A stretch of 64,000 bases of DNA from Mugil cephalus (lineage: Eukaryota > Chordata > Actinopteri > Mugiliformes > Mugilidae), in assembly GCF_022458985.1 (NCBI RefSeq), contig NC_061773.1:24710001-24774000 (forward strand), read 5' to 3'. Shown one piece after another: positions 33,501-45,215 of the stretch; the stretch's first letter is position 1, and every line of letters begins with the position of its first letter. Both the position numbers and the translations under genes were made by a program. The notes under the pieces are model-generated. The model made no database searches, had not been told where the DNA came from, and worked only from the letters and a program-made list of their open reading frames with translations.

Positions 33501-36500
33501 GCACAATTTCCCGGTGCACCAATTACACTGATGCATGCGTCAACTAATGCAAAATGGAGGAATTTGTTAAAAGCTTGTTGCTATTTCTGGTTGATTTACC
33601 AGAAGAAGAAAGAAGAGGAAGTTATTATTATTATTATTATCTTTTTTAACCATTTTAAGTCTATTCTGTTGTACTTGATCTCCTTAAAATGGCACTTCAA
33701 CTTAAAATTTCGATTAATTGAGATTAATTTTTAACAAAGCCTCTAACTAATTGAATTAATTTTCTAGTCAAGTTCCTAGTTTTTATAAATGTTAAATGTG
33801 ATCTAAATTGTTACATAGACTCTTTGTAAATGTACTGATAGATTATGTTTAATCTCGATTAATGAATTACTAGAAGAGAAAAAATAACAATATTGCAATA
33901 TATCGCGATATTTTTTCTTCCGATACAATATCGTTTTTAAATGTATCATATCGTGACTCAAGTATCGTGATACGTATCGTATTGTTAAGTCCTGGCCAGT
34001 ACCCACCCCTATTAATCACACAGAGCCACGCTGGATCAAATTTACCAAAGAGGTTTGATGGATATTAATCTTCTCATATTGAGAAAAGCTTTGGCAGAAT
34101 TTCAGCAAATTCGACCAGAAGAAGTCAGTCTCAGTTTTCCACCTTTTTTAGAGATCTAAAATAATGAAGAGAGAAAGTGGGGGCCACTGACCTTACTTCA
34201 AGCTGACGAATATCTAAGCAATACCTTTACAGCCTGAGCCCTGTGCTTGATTGGCAGCTCTGCGTGTACTCTCCCATACATGCCCGGAGTTAATTCCACC
34301 CACATTCCTAGCTGACGGTGACTGATTGAGCCGTTTGCCTACAACACTCAGACATTGTGACATGCAGCTTTGATTTATTACTGTGAATAGAACGGGGTGA
34401 TCAGTCGGGCTCCGTTCAGACCCTGCATTAACATCCATCCTGAGCAATCTGGACAGCTTAAGTACAGGTGTGAACACATCTAGGATGCATTGAAGTCAAA
34501 TTTGAGCGACCCAGTTTCAGAGAGCACATTTTGAGGTGCTCTGTAACACATTTGAGTGCATTCCTTTGTGAATCCTGGATTACATTAAAGACGACCTCCG
34601 CAGCAGGGGTGCTCTTGCATAAGCTGCGTTTTACTGCTTTCAGAAACAAACTGCTACTTTGAATGATTGGCAAAAGAAAGTGTGGTAGGTTCATTAGTGT
34701 TAAAAGCTTTTTAAAGCGTTTTACTAGCTGTTAACTAACTAAATGATAAATAAATCTGGACTAGAATTAGCAAATGTGTGCGATTCTGTCTACTTACATA
34801 GACAAATTTTAATTAATTTTTTTTTACATCTCTCACAGTATGTTTACAGAGCGGTTGGCATGGCAACTGGTGGTCGCCATCATGTCACATCCTGCTTCTG
34901 TAGCATCAAATAACTAACTAAAATGAAACTTATCCAAACTGACCTTGAAAAAAAATGATTTGACCTGTATTTTAGTATTTTACTTTGGCTCATCCACTAA
35001 CATGGAGGAGGTGGAGCTTATGACCTGTACTGCAGCCAGTCACCAGGGGGAGCTCTGCTCGCTTTGGATTCACTTTAATAGAGCAGTTGTGCTGCCCATC
35101 TTGAAACAGTCTATTCTCTGTTGTCTTATTCTTATTTGCCTGCCACGCTCTAATTGGGTAAAAATGTGTGTCCTCTTGTGTAGATGACAGCGACGACGAC
35201 AGGGAAGTGAGTCGAAAGCGTACAGTGCGTCAGGCGGCCTCCAAGGCTGTGTCCAAACAGAGAGAGATCCTTCTTGGTGATGGAGGCAGCGAGGACGAGG
35301 AGCACGAAGACCAAGAGGAGCCCTACCTGGACCGTACGTACAACCCGACGTACACCAACACAGCAACCAGCATGACTAATAATTATATAAACCTGGCTCC
35401 GTCACAAAGAAGATTGCCTGCAATGTGTCCTTTTCTAGTTATGCTTTATATGCACCGTGAACATTAGCTTCTATTCAGATCAGTCCAGCCTGTGTTTAGT
35501 GTGAGATTCTTACTTTTTCCCATTTTCCCGTGCAGCTGACGAGTCTGGGAGCGACGAGGACTTCATGGTGGAGGACGATGACGACAGCGACTACGGCCGC
35601 TCCAAGAAGAGAAGCAAGAAAGTGATTCGACGGGGACGGCCAGACAAGAAAGAGAAGAAAAGTCCCAAACCCCGACTAAAGGCTACAGGTGAGACGGACG
35701 ATCGCAATTCAGCTGCGCAGCAAGTATTTATAGATTTTGTCGGAATCTCTCACTGATAGAGCAAAAAAGGAAATCAAAAAGACCAGACAAACCTGTGGTT
35801 AAATGTGATGAGATTAAAGGATTGGACTGAGGCGATCATCAGAAATGCTCATGTGTCGCATTATAAATAATATGCTACGCTAACACTTTGATAGCCACCT
35901 TCATTTACTTCGTATTTTGATAAACATAACACAGTTAACAACATTTTAGTCTCTTAGCCATTAGCATGTGTAATAGACTATTGCATGTGTATAGGTCACA
36001 ACTACGTACACAGATATGTAACTGGTGCAGTCGTTGACCCCTAACCTGAAGTCTGCTAGCGGCTAGATGCTATTCCAGCTATTAAAAACATTTAAGACAG
36101 TGTATGAAATGTCTGCACCTAAAATAAGAAGCCTGTGTATTTCATTTACATGAATACTAAACATAAGCTGTTGAGATGTGGTGGTCTGCGGACAAATATA
36201 TTGAAGATTAAATTAAAAATCAGCAAATAAAATGTATTTAGAAAAAACAAACTGTTAAATTTGAATGTAATTTGCAAGTTAGTTGTGATGAAGTTTAACT
36301 AGTTCATGCTACATTTACAGTAGTTTCCTCCTGGTTTTGACCTTCTCTCTTTTTAAATTATTGTAAATCTCTGTGACGTAAACCGATGATTCCCAACCAC
36401 TGTGCCACAGGAAATTCACCAATTTTATTTAATTGGTCAGAAAATTATCATTTATTTTACTGCAGATAATTAGTCGTGGTTCATTTATGGCAGGAAAAAC

Positions 36501-38015
36501 AATTAAACACTTTCCCACTAGATGGCAGAAGGTCGATTATTAGCCTGTCAATCTACCATTCAAACAACAGAATAAGATGCGTGGAATGGGACAGCAGTGA
36601 TAGAGAGATGAATAAAATATAAAGGAATATAAGTACTGTAAAACTACTGGATCCTGGAGAAAGTTCTGACCCAGATGAAGGTCCTAGTATGAGTAGTGGT
36701 CAGAAGGTGGCAAAAAAGTTCAGTTCAAGACGATACAATGAAAGTTTTCTTTCCTTTGGATTTACTTTTAGCGCGGAACCAACCAGACCATTTATTTATA
36801 TGGGCTCACTAACATCAGATAAAGTCCAGATTCTACAGCTAGTGTGACATCAAACTGACAGCAGACGATCTTTGTTTCATTATTTATACTTTAATTATTT
36901 ATTTAATTGTTCCGGCACCGTGAGGCGTTTGATCGCGAGATACTGTCAGGTTCAATCAGTCAGTTGAGTTCACCAACGCGCAGCTTTCCCTTTCCAAACT
37001 AACGTCACTAGCCAATCAGAAGTAGGTAGCTGGGGGGGCGGGGGGCGGGGCCTTAGAAAGCTTGGTTGAGATCCAGCTGCAGGTGGAGCCCTGAGGCGTC
37101 ACACTCGTAAATTACTGCTTCCAAAATTAAACTACTGCTGCGCATATTTTAGAGTTTTTTTTCTCCTCTGAGTTTACCTGTAACCTGATATTGGAAGTCT
37201 GGCTTTTCCGAAATGGAATATAGAATTTCTGAGTTTTCATGAATGCATCATCCAAACTTGCGCTTTTTTTTTTTTTTTTTTAAATGAAAGTCATTGTTGT
37301 CTGAAGATTCAGAGTAACTTTATGAAGCTAGGAAAATGTGTCCTAACTGAAAACAAAGGACTTAAAATAATAAGAAGAATTAATATGAAATGTTAGGATG
37401 TAAATTTATGCAGTTTAGAGCTGGAATACTGCTGCACTGTAAGAGTTTACAAATAGTTTTTGTATCAATTGAAGCTGAATAATAAATAAATTATTAATTC
37501 GCTTTATTTATAGCTCTGTATACTTTCTGTGACATTTTTATTTAGTGGTGGGCCATGGATGAGGAAAGGTTGGGAAACACTGGTCTTAAAAAAAAACAAA
37601 AAAACATCAGGGTTTAAAAAGTTGCGTAATGTAAAGTTTTATTAACACAAATAGCTTCTCATGCTACATTGTGAGACCACTGGTAAATTAGACCCTGTAT
37701 TAACATGGGAAACGCTGTTGTAGCCTCATCCATTTAAAGCATTTAAATGTCCCCGTCTCCACAGTGACCCCCAGCCCGATGAAAGGAAAGGGGAAGGGGC
37801 GCCCCAGCACCAAGGCCGTGGAGAAGAGCTCACCCAAAGAAGAGGAGGAGGAGGAGCCCGAAAGCCCCCTGGAGGAAGAGGAGGAGGAGGCAGAGAAGAA
37901 GGAGACCTCCCCAGCCCCCAAGACGACAAAGGAGGCCGCGGGAGGAGACGAGGAGGAGGAGGACGAGGAGGAGGAGGACGGCTCAGAAGAGGAGGCGCCC
38001 TCTGGAGAAGACTAG
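24540..38015 (+). CDS. nucks1: NUCKS1, nuclear casein kinase/CDK substrate 1
   Basis: Coding exons: 24540-24556, 28743-28792, 30811-30901, 31266-31312, 31439-31591, 35184-35333, 35536-35688 and 37765-38015. All have GT-AG borders and consistent phase, totalling 912 nt and 303 residues. The start [20 protein letters not shown] matches vertebrate NUCKS1 and the related start of RAD51AP1. Other matches are [50 protein letters not shown] and the C-terminus APSGED. In mammals NUCKS1 is a highly phosphorylated chromatin and DNA-binding protein with roles in homologous recombination and cell-cycle transcription. Ser-Asp/Glu clusters here fit CK2 sites and TPSP fits a CDK site. The protein is longer than human (about 243) mainly because of the 153-nt exon at 31439-31591 (residues 69-119), which resembles the 153-nt exon at 35536-35688. 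Two GRP cores (RRGRPDKK and KGRPSTK) could bind AT-rich DNA. Whether this is the a or b fish duplicate is unknown. Confidence 0.95.
26020..26285 (+). mobile_element. hAT-like non-autonomous repeat, copy 1
   Basis: Starts GCAGTCTTCAATGG and has GAGAGATTAAGCAGGGA and CAACCAAAGATTTTGCG blocks shared with copies at 54282-54855 (+) and 59350-59745 (-). The CAG(A/T)GGTCTTCAAC type of end is typical of hAT miniatures. Family name not assigned. Confidence 0.55.
26420..26560 (-). mobile_element. LINE 3'-tail fragment
   Basis: ATGGATGGATGGATG followed by CATCCCAAACTGGGAAATTT and CAGTTGCAGCTGCAATG is the reverse complement of a LINE 3' end with a simple-repeat tail (GTAACA...AAATTTCCC...GGGAC...). A + strand example of the same family lies near 45190. 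Confidence 0.45.
27625..28240 (+). mobile_element. Dispersed 0.6-kb DNA element, copy A
   Basis: Related over its length, in reverse orientation, to 49868-50425. Shared blocks include GACAAGGAC near the right end, CCACCTAGTGTGGAGGAGGA, GTGGTATTAA and GCACATGTAAACA-type ends. GTTTACATGCA-like termini in opposite orientation at both ends suggest a terminal-inverted-repeat transposon without a gene. Confidence 0.55.
29008..29748. mobile_element. DNA transposon-like repeat with AGTTACTGTAA ends
   Basis: The left end has GCAGTTACTGTAATGCATCA and the right end AAAGTTACAGTAACGAGTAA. These are partly inverted and resemble the 'TAACGCGTTACT' class of non-autonomous elements very common in fish. The internal frame on the - strand has no transposase features. 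Confidence 0.5.
29845..30610. mobile_element. Probable hAT-like miniature cluster
   Basis: GGGGTCTTGAAAAGTATTCA and later GGGTTTCCGTGGGGTTTTCA are characteristic terminal sequences of a fish non-autonomous element. The AGACCCTTAAAAAGTATTAA block occurs twice, so at least two copies or a partial duplication are nested here. Boundaries are approximate. Confidence 0.35.
32051..32346 (+). repeat. Dispersed repeat shared with nucks1 intron 7, copy 1
   Basis: GCCAATCAGAAGTAGG, GAGTTAACCTGTAACGTCAA, CTGGAATATAGAATTTC and TTATGAAGCTAGGA recur in the same order at 37011-37342. The direction is the same in both. Confidence 0.65.
33262..33424 (+). mobile_element. Miniature Tc1 element, copy 1
   Basis: The left end TACACCGATCAGGCATAACA continues TTATGACC. 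The right end GGTGGTTTTAATGTTGTGGC is a diverged inverted version. Only about 100 bp separate the ends, so the transposase gene is lost. Same family as 575-798 and 55802-55963. Confidence 0.7.
33885..34011 (-). mobile_element. Fish DNA-element end (ATCGTGATACGTATCG type)
   Basis: Alternating ATCGCGAT / ATCGTGATACGTATCG sequence ending GCCAGTACCCACCCCTA is the terminal part of a widespread fish non-autonomous element (TAGGGGTGGGTA start when read on the - strand). Only one end is clear. Confidence 0.45.
34852..35073 (-). mobile_element. CATAGACTGT-family element, - strand copy
   Basis: The reverse complement contains GAATCCAAAGCGAGCAGAGC, TCCCCCTGGTGACTGGCTGC and CATCCTG/GTGACATGATGGCGACCACC. 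It matches 40738-41156 and 61721-62012 in opposite orientation. It ends 110 bp before nucks1 exon 6. Confidence 0.65.
36383..37584. mobile_element. hAT-like element with TTCCCAACC termini
   Basis: The left end reads CCGATGATTCCCAACCACTG and the right end GGTTGGGAAACACTGGT, inverted versions of a CAGTGTTTCCCAACC-type hAT terminus. There is no transposase frame, so it is non-autonomous or decayed. Confidence 0.5.
37011..37342 (+). repeat. Dispersed repeat shared with nucks1 intron 5, copy 2
   Basis: Same block order as 32051-32346 (GCCAATCAGAAGTAGG through TTATGAAGCTAGGA). This copy has a long poly-T near 37266 and lies inside the hAT-like element, so the shared family may simply be the hAT element's interior. 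Confidence 0.6.
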
Positions 38016-40620
38016 AAGATGGTTCCCGTTTGAAGCCCATCCTCGACGTCTCTCTCTCTGTCTCTTCCCAACGTTTTTTGTTTTATTTTGTTGTGATTCT
38101 GCATTAGGAGAGCAACAAAGTTTGAGTTTTATTTTTTATTTTTTTTTTTCTGTCCCGGTGGCCTGGCTCAATGGTTTGGACTTGATGTGCTTCGCCCCCC
38201 TTCCTCCTCCTCCCTCCTCCTCCTCCTCCCCCCTCCTCCCTCCCCGCCCTCTTTAGCGCCCTTCAACCGAGACAATGTGCTTACGTGACCATACACTATA
38301 TGTAAGGAAGTTGTATCCTCAGCAGCCTCTTTCACCCCTCTATCCTCTTTATATTTTAGGTCTTTATCCTCGTGAGCATCCGTCCCGAGTGTGAACAAAC
38401 CAGCTCACTAGTGTTTGTTTCTCCTCTTTCTACTTTTACTCTTGTTTGCTTCACTGATACGTGCAACCTTTTTTTTTTTTTTTTTTTTTTTTGTGGGGGG
38501 TGGTTGTATCAGTAAGCAAAGCGCTGTATTTTCCAAAGCACCGTGAAGTCGACTCATGTAGGGGGCGGAGCCTGCGCCATCTCTTTGGTACTGCTTTTAA
38601 CTGGGCGTGCAGCTGCTGCTTCGTAGATCAATTACAAGTCGTAGACCCGAGCGTTTGCTACACACGCCGGACTGCTTTTGTTTGTTTTTTTTTTCCTCCA
38701 GACACCGTGTGTGCGTGCGTGCGTGCGTGTGTGTGTATGCGTATGCGTGTTTTATGCTCATGATTAAATTTGTATGCTTGTGGGGTTACTTCCTGTGTTA
38801 TTGTTTTATTTTTCCTCTATTCTCAGCCCATCAGCTGCCTTTGTGAAACACATTCTGTTGTATGTTGGGCTTTCTAATGATCTAATGATGATGCACCATG
38901 CTACGTGAAGCGACCCCCTCCATTCGAAACACACGCCCCCCACCCCCGCCCTCCCCTCCCTCCGCCCTACACACCTCCCTCTGCATGGCTACAGCATCTT
39001 CTCAACATTCAGCCCCTTGTGCCAGGCACCCTAAAGTATTTTTTATTTTTTAAGAAGGCAAGCGCAGAGATGTCTCTTCTCCCCGTTTGTTTTTGTTTTG
39101 TTTGCTTGTTTTTTTTTTTTTTTTCCTTTTCTTTGACAGTTAAAAACAAGAATGTTGTTTTTTTTTTTTTCTCCTGTTGGTTCATTGTTCTAATTCTCTA
39201 TTCAGATTTTTTTTTGTAATGTTTGTTTTTTAAGAAAAGAAATAAAATGTATCTTGATTTTAAAGAAAAAATTTGACCCCTTTCAATCTGTTTAGCCTGA
39301 CGGTCGGAGCGGCCATCTTTCCCCTACCTGTCTTTTCATTCATTTTCCTCCTCCTCCTCCTCCTCCTCCTCCTCCTCCTCCTCTGCCACTCCCATCAGCT
39401 TAATGGTTACTGTTGGTATCCATGTCTGTTTCTTCAAGGCTGTTTTTCCACATGAGTATTTCACACGGATATGTTACCTGTATTTCTTTTGTTTGTTTGT
39501 TTTTTGTACACTACTGAGGCTCACAGTCGATTAAAAGCCGCCTCGGTTTGTATCTGCTACTCGTTCTCGTCTGTTACTGCCTTAATTTTCATTGAGTTGA
39601 GTTTCGGTAGTGGCTCTGACATCACCACTGGAGGCCCGAGAATGTAATCTGTTCCTCACGTTTTAGGTATTTGCTACAAGAGGGCAAAAAAAAAAAAAAA
39701 TTAGGCTTAAAACTAGTCGGCGATTTGTATGATCATCCAAAGCCATACGCGATCTTAAAACTAGTGACTCGGAGATCAGGTGCAGCACTCGTGAGACGAA
39801 CCCGTTTTGCGATGAGTAGCGTTTGACATCAAAGCAAAAAAAAGCAAAAAAAAAATATATAAAAATAAAAAAAAAGTGCTATTGCGATCTTGGGAATGTG
39901 TTTTCATGTTGAGTCGTCCCAAGTCTGCAATAGGGAGTCAGTCCTGGATGCCTGCAGGACACACTTGAACCTAGTCCTTGGTTTAGAAGCACATTGGATT
40001 GTTTTTCCGAGTCCTCGTTAGCAGGTTAGTGTGTTTTCCAGCTCCTAAATTGGCGCCAACTCTGTACCGTCATTTTAACATGATTGGACTTGAATAAGAA
40101 CATATTAAGAGGAAAAGAAAAAAAAAGTATTTCTACAGATTTAAAGCTCCGAGAGCTGTTTGCAGTACGATCAAATACTGTCTTGTAGTTAACAGCACTG
40201 AGGGCTTGAATGAGGTACCTCTTCATAATCCTAAAAGAGGCACATGGCATAAGGCTATGAATTTCTCCTCTTTCATCCGTTCTACGGTTTCTTATGTTGT
40301 ACTGTTTCTTTCTTTTGTTTTTTTTTTTGTTGTTTTCTATCAACCTTCAGTTGTACTGGCAATGTAAATGTAAGCCAAATTGTGATTCCTACAGGAGACC
40401 AAGTGGAGAAGCTTTTGTCAGTAGTGCGGGAAAGGATCGCTGAACTCTTGAATCTTTTTGCATGTTGTGGAAAAAAAAAAGTGTGACGCGACGATGATGA
40501 TGATGACGATGCTGATGCTGGTAATGGCAATATTGTGGTCTTACAAAAAAAGAAGTATTAACGACGATGTTGATAATGTTTTGGTTTCCCAGCTTCTAAT
40601 AAAGGCAACCTACTTTTTAT
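38016..40620 (+). other. nucks1: nucks1 3' UTR (probable extent)
   Basis: Repeat-poor T-rich sequence follows the TAG. AATAAA at 39241-39246 and again at 40598-40603 are candidate polyadenylation signals; ATTAAA near 39531 is a third. Mammalian NUCKS1 also has a very long 3' UTR, which favours the distal site. It contains pyrimidine runs including (CCT)n near 38205-38245 and a (CTC)n microsatellite. Confidence 0.45.
39347..39384. repeat. (CTC)n microsatellite
   Basis: About 12 perfect CTC units, probably within the long nucks1 3' UTR. Confidence 0.9.
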
Positions 40621-40737
40621 ACAGATTAAACTACTTGTTTTGTGACGTTAAGCTCTGTGGGGGAAGGAGATGCGCTGGTTAGTGTGTCTACCACTAAGGA
40701 TTGAAGTGTGCACACAAATATTGTTTGTTCTTTATAC

Positions 40738-41156
40738 CATAGACTGTGAAATGAAGCCAAAGGAAGTAGAGCTCCCCCTGGTGGCTGGTTGCAGTATCGG
40801 TCATAAGCTCCACCCCTTCTGTGTGGGTCAAACTAAAACACTAAAATACACGTCAAATATTTTTTTGGATACGTTTTAGTTATTTGACAGTACAGAAACA
40901 GGATGTGACATAATGCCGACCACAAGTTGCCACTGCTTCTGTAAAATGGTCTCGTTGAAGCGTGGGAATTGTTAAAGACTATTTTTATAAATAAGTACAG
41001 TCCATCAACAACATCGTGGCTCCACTCTCGGACCGTACTGATCAGACTCTGGTTTCAAACTGCCAAGATGGCGCCGCCCGTATTCCTGGGAAAATAGCTT
41101 CAGTTTAGCCTCCAAGGAAGTGGAGACACGTCGTCCATATTTATATACAGCCTATG
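40738..41156 (+). mobile_element. CATAGACTGT-family non-autonomous DNA element
   Basis: The left end CATAGACTGT and the right end TTATATACAGCCTATG form terminal inverted repeats (CATAGRCTGTATATAA). Inside are GAGCTCCCCCTGGTGGCTGG, AAACAGGATGTGACATAATG and GCCAAGATGGCGCC. At 419 bp it is the only copy here with both ends. Other copies are at 34852 (-) and 61721 (+). Confidence 0.7.
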
Positions 41157-42249
41157 TTTTTTTTTTAAATGTAGCCCATGTTGACACTGCTGACCCAGAT
41201 GGACAAGAAGACTCTTTTATCTATGAGCCATGCTTAACTTTATTTTTTCTTTATATATAGATAGATATGGTAAGACATTGCACACAAGGAATCATAAATG
41301 TGGTTTATCTACCCACTCTCCAACATAAATGTACCTTGACCCTTACAACTTTGCTCTTTATTGTCCCACAACAAGAAGTAAATCCTGCAGCAAGGCCCGT
41401 AAAAACAACAGAAACAGCAGGTCATAGTAAAACTGAAAACACGATATAGAGACAAGACAAGATTCGATCTGGTTGAAACTAATGTGAGGAGGATACTCAC
41501 TGGGTACGTAGCTCTGTGTTTTAACCATGCTGGTGGCACAACTGATCAAATCTAACTATATAACACAATAAATTATATGATTGTACAAATTGAATTCTGC
41601 GAAAAGCCTTCCCCTCAGTTCTCTGGAGGGTTGCAGCGTGTTTTATTTCTGTTTTGGTGAACAAAAGTGAATAAATGGGCTGTTTTTCCCATAGCAATGT
41701 TTTTCAACTTTAGTCCCTAGCCAGAGCCTGGACCTGAATACAGCAGAAAATCTTTGGGGGAAATCAAATAGGACTGTGGACCTCCCAATTTGACAGATGT
41801 GGCACTAAAAGAGGGAAAATATTCGAGAAGAGTTGAGTATCTGGTAAATATCAGGAGAATTAATTTCGTGTCAGTGTTCGCTGACCATTTGGCAGTTCGT
41901 ACGGATCATTGTCGAGCCCAATTTTTCTCACATTTTTCCTGGTCTCTCTGTAACCCCCTGCTACATTTTTATCATGTTTTTCCCACTCAGGGGGATGAAA
42001 ACAGTTATTATTGAATCAAATAAAACCAGAGTGCTCCTCTTTTGCCAAGAGCACACCTGCAGCGAGATGCCAGAGGCATGCCTGGAGGTTCAGTAGGTCA
42101 AAGACTGTCCCGGTTTTATGTACGTAAAAGAATAAACCTTAAGGTCCAACCCCAGCTGCAGCCCATAACCATCAATGAAAAGAGTGTGTAGAGGTGGATT
42201 AGACCTAGAAGTATCTGAGTCTACAGCTGGATCACAAACTGCAGCACGA

Positions 42250-42500
42250 AGAAGAAGGAACCTCACGGCTGGATGAACTGATACAGAAAGTGGACTCTGT
42301 GACAGAGCTGGAGTCCTTGGACGTTAGTGGCAGAAGATTAAAGGACCTTGATCAAACTCATCATGACTGATGTCCACCACCCTCTACACAACACCACAGT
42401 TATTTGTCCCCAAGGCCGTAAGACTGTACAACACCAAACTGGACTGTGATCACTGATGATACTACTACTCATATATCTAACTATCTATCTGTCTGTCTAA
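42250..42500 (+). mobile_element. LINE 3'-end fragment
   Basis: A short frame reads FVPKAVRLYN-like residues (TTTGTCCCCAAGGCCGTAAG...), the last motif of many fish non-LTR reverse-transcriptase proteins. It is followed by a stop-rich 3' UTR and a TATC/TGTC simple repeat tail. Confidence 0.5.
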
Positions 42501-44808
42501 TCCAATTTTAAAGTGCAACAAGTCAACAACAAAAAAAAGCAATGGTATTTTCCTTTAATGAAACCAGATGTACTCCACATCTCACCCATGGATAATTACA
42601 GCAGCCCATGCTCTGCACTGAATAAACCCGGTGCTTGTCCACATTCAGAAGACAAACGTTCAGAGTCAAATTCAGATGACAAACCCAGAGTCATAAAGTC
42701 TAAAATTACATCTGAATATTGTTCCAGAGTCACGTCCGTGAAAAGTTTTCCATTGACTGCTGTAAACAACTTTCTTTTTCTTCATCCTGATCCTCGTCTT
42801 CTTCGCCTGGTTTCACATGAATCAAATCAAGGCCGTTTTCTCGTTTAGCTCCTTTTCTGTTTTTCATTATGTTGAAGGAGGAAAGGTAAATTTGTGGGTT
42901 TAGCATGTTTTATTTTTGCTTCTTGCTTATTTACTGTACTATTTTAGAGGCTAAATGGAGGTGCCCGCTTGAAAAGCCCAATGATATGCAGTCTACTGCT
43001 GTTGGCTAGGCTAGGCTAGGCTAGTTAGCTGGTGTCTTCTTGTTGGTTTCTAGCTGGTAGCTGACTGCTAGCCTGCTGGTTAGTTTTCAGATGGACTGGG
43101 CCTCTAAATGTGTTTTGGCACAAGGTATTGGAACATCTTATCCTGTGTAATAATGATTCTAAAGCCATACCTGAAATACCAAACAGCACAGAGGCCGTGC
43201 TTTACATGCGCAGTGAAATAATCTGTGTTTGAAGACATCATGGCCCTCGACTTCCAAAACATAACAGAGAGCAAATGTAAAGAAGTGATAACAGTGTGTT
43301 GAGAAGAAGTGTGGGAATTGGAAAATGCATCCTGGCAGTTTATGAATTCACTTAATTGTAGAGAGACTGGAGGAAAATAGCAAATATAGCTGCAGTTATT
43401 AATCCATACACACTTGCTAATTTAATGAAATTACAGGCAGTCAGTGCATAAACTAGGTTTCTTTCAGTGGTTCAACAAATGCAAACGGATTCAGCCTGAT
43501 CGCACCAGAAACAAGAGACAAAAATAATCCCGATCACGCATGTAACATGTTATGTTATCTTCCTCTGCGTATCTGCGGGCGCTGCCACACCACGAATGAG
43601 TCCCGGCTTCGTGTTGTGAGGCCTTACGCGGCCTCCACCTGCTGCTCCAGCCTGCTGGCTTTTTTTTTTTTTTCTGGTCTCCGTCGCGAGGCAGAAATGT
43701 AGAACCGACGATGTGACGTGCCGGCATGTATGTGAGGCAGTCTGGTGAGAGCCGCGTTGCTAGCTAGCGCGAGGCACATGTGCGCAAAGTAATAAGATGT
43801 GAACGAGCGCTCCGCTGTCATCACACCCACTGGGAATGAAATGAATATACAGAAGTGCATGCCCATGTATCAAGTTTAAAATAAAAAAATAAAACATTCT
43901 TGCACAGGGAGTCGTAGAGAGCAATACCCCGCCGTGCACTGTTGCTAAGAAACCACTGGAGTCTTTGCACTCCTTGTGTGGTGCATTATGCTGCAGTCCT
44001 CTCATCCATATGCTGCTTGCTGGCTGCTACAGGGCATCAGTTACTGCCAGCGTGACAGCTAATTACCCACTGATTGGAAATCACCTTCAAATTGCCCAGC
44101 TGCTGTATGTGTCCTACATGTTTAGCGTTGCTCCTGCTATAGTCCACTGTTACTGATAATGTAGGCCAGTGGCTGAAGTATTGTGAAATGATTTCTCTCC
44201 ACACCCTGACCTACCATTGTTTCCCAACTCAGCGTAAACATCTCAGACTTTTCAAAGTCAGCTTCTCTTATCGTTGACACCTAGAGCCTAGTAGGACATT
44301 TTCTTTTCAGTCCTCTGCACAGATGGACTCACAACACCACATACAAAGTGTAGATAGCGGCGAAATGAGCAAAGAGTTCACAAAACAGACTCGCTTTATA
44401 TCCCTCATCTACCGAAGGTCACACAGCCCCCCCACCCCCCTCCTTACAGAGATAACTTGAACTGAACTGAAAGCAGTAAAACAACTAGTGTAATATAAAT
44501 GCCAACTCCTCACATCTGCGGTGTTTCAAACAAGTGACAAGGCTAACGTTTAAATCAGGATTTAAACGCAGAAAGAAAGAAAAAACACATTTCAAAGAGA
44601 TGAATATATGAGACCAGGTCCCCCCCCCCCACACACCTTCGAGCATGAAGATGCTCACAAAAAAGATGAATACAGATACCTGACGTTTATTGTGTAAAGA
44701 TTTACCATTTGAAGCCTGATGTTTATGATTTTATGCAGAATAAATGTTGTTATTCGGAGGACATGATGTGTGATGTCCTGTAATTTATTTCAGACTAAGA
44801 CGTCTCAT

Positions 44809-44920
<112 letters not shown>

Positions 44921-45215
44921 GAAGGTCTTTCCTTCCTGCTGCTGTTGGGCTCCACAATGAACATTCGTCATGTGTGCAATACTATTACACCTCAAGGTCC
45001 AATACTTTCACCATTCACTACTTACTATATACTGTGTACTACCACTATGTACTCGTCATCTGTCCAATTCAATACCCTTTGTATATATGACAATATTTGT
45101 ATTTTTCTTTTATTCTGTTTTATTTTATTATTATCCTTTTATACGGTCTGTTCTTTACTCTTGTTACTTTTGCTTTGTATGCTGTCGCAAACTGTAATTC
45201 CCATTGCAGGACATA
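44921..45215 (+). mobile_element. LINE 3'-end fragment
   Basis: Directly after the microsatellite the frame reads RSFLPAAVGLHNEHSS, matching the conserved SFLPxAVxLxN end of a fish LINE protein. It is followed by T-rich 3' UTR and the tail GCAAACTGTAATTCCCATTG CAGGACATATAAA. Truncated at the 5' side. Confidence 0.55.

Larger units (their letters stand above)
31592..35183 (+). other. nucks1 intron 5
   Basis: The largest mid-gene intron. It holds a repeat shared with intron 7 (32051-32346), a miniature Tc1 (33262-33424), an ATCGATA-type element end (33885-34011) and a copy of the CATAGACTGT family (34852-35073, - strand). No extra coding exon seen. Confidence 0.6.
35689..37764 (+). other. nucks1 intron 7
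   Basis: AT-rich. Over half is one hAT-like element (36383-37584) with the dispersed repeat 37011-37342 inside it. The first 690 bp show nothing recognisable. Confidence 0.55.

Noticed and set aside
37700-38040. - strand frames rich in Pro/Ser opposite the last nucks1 exon
   Set aside because: These are shadows of the GAG-rich acidic coding exon.
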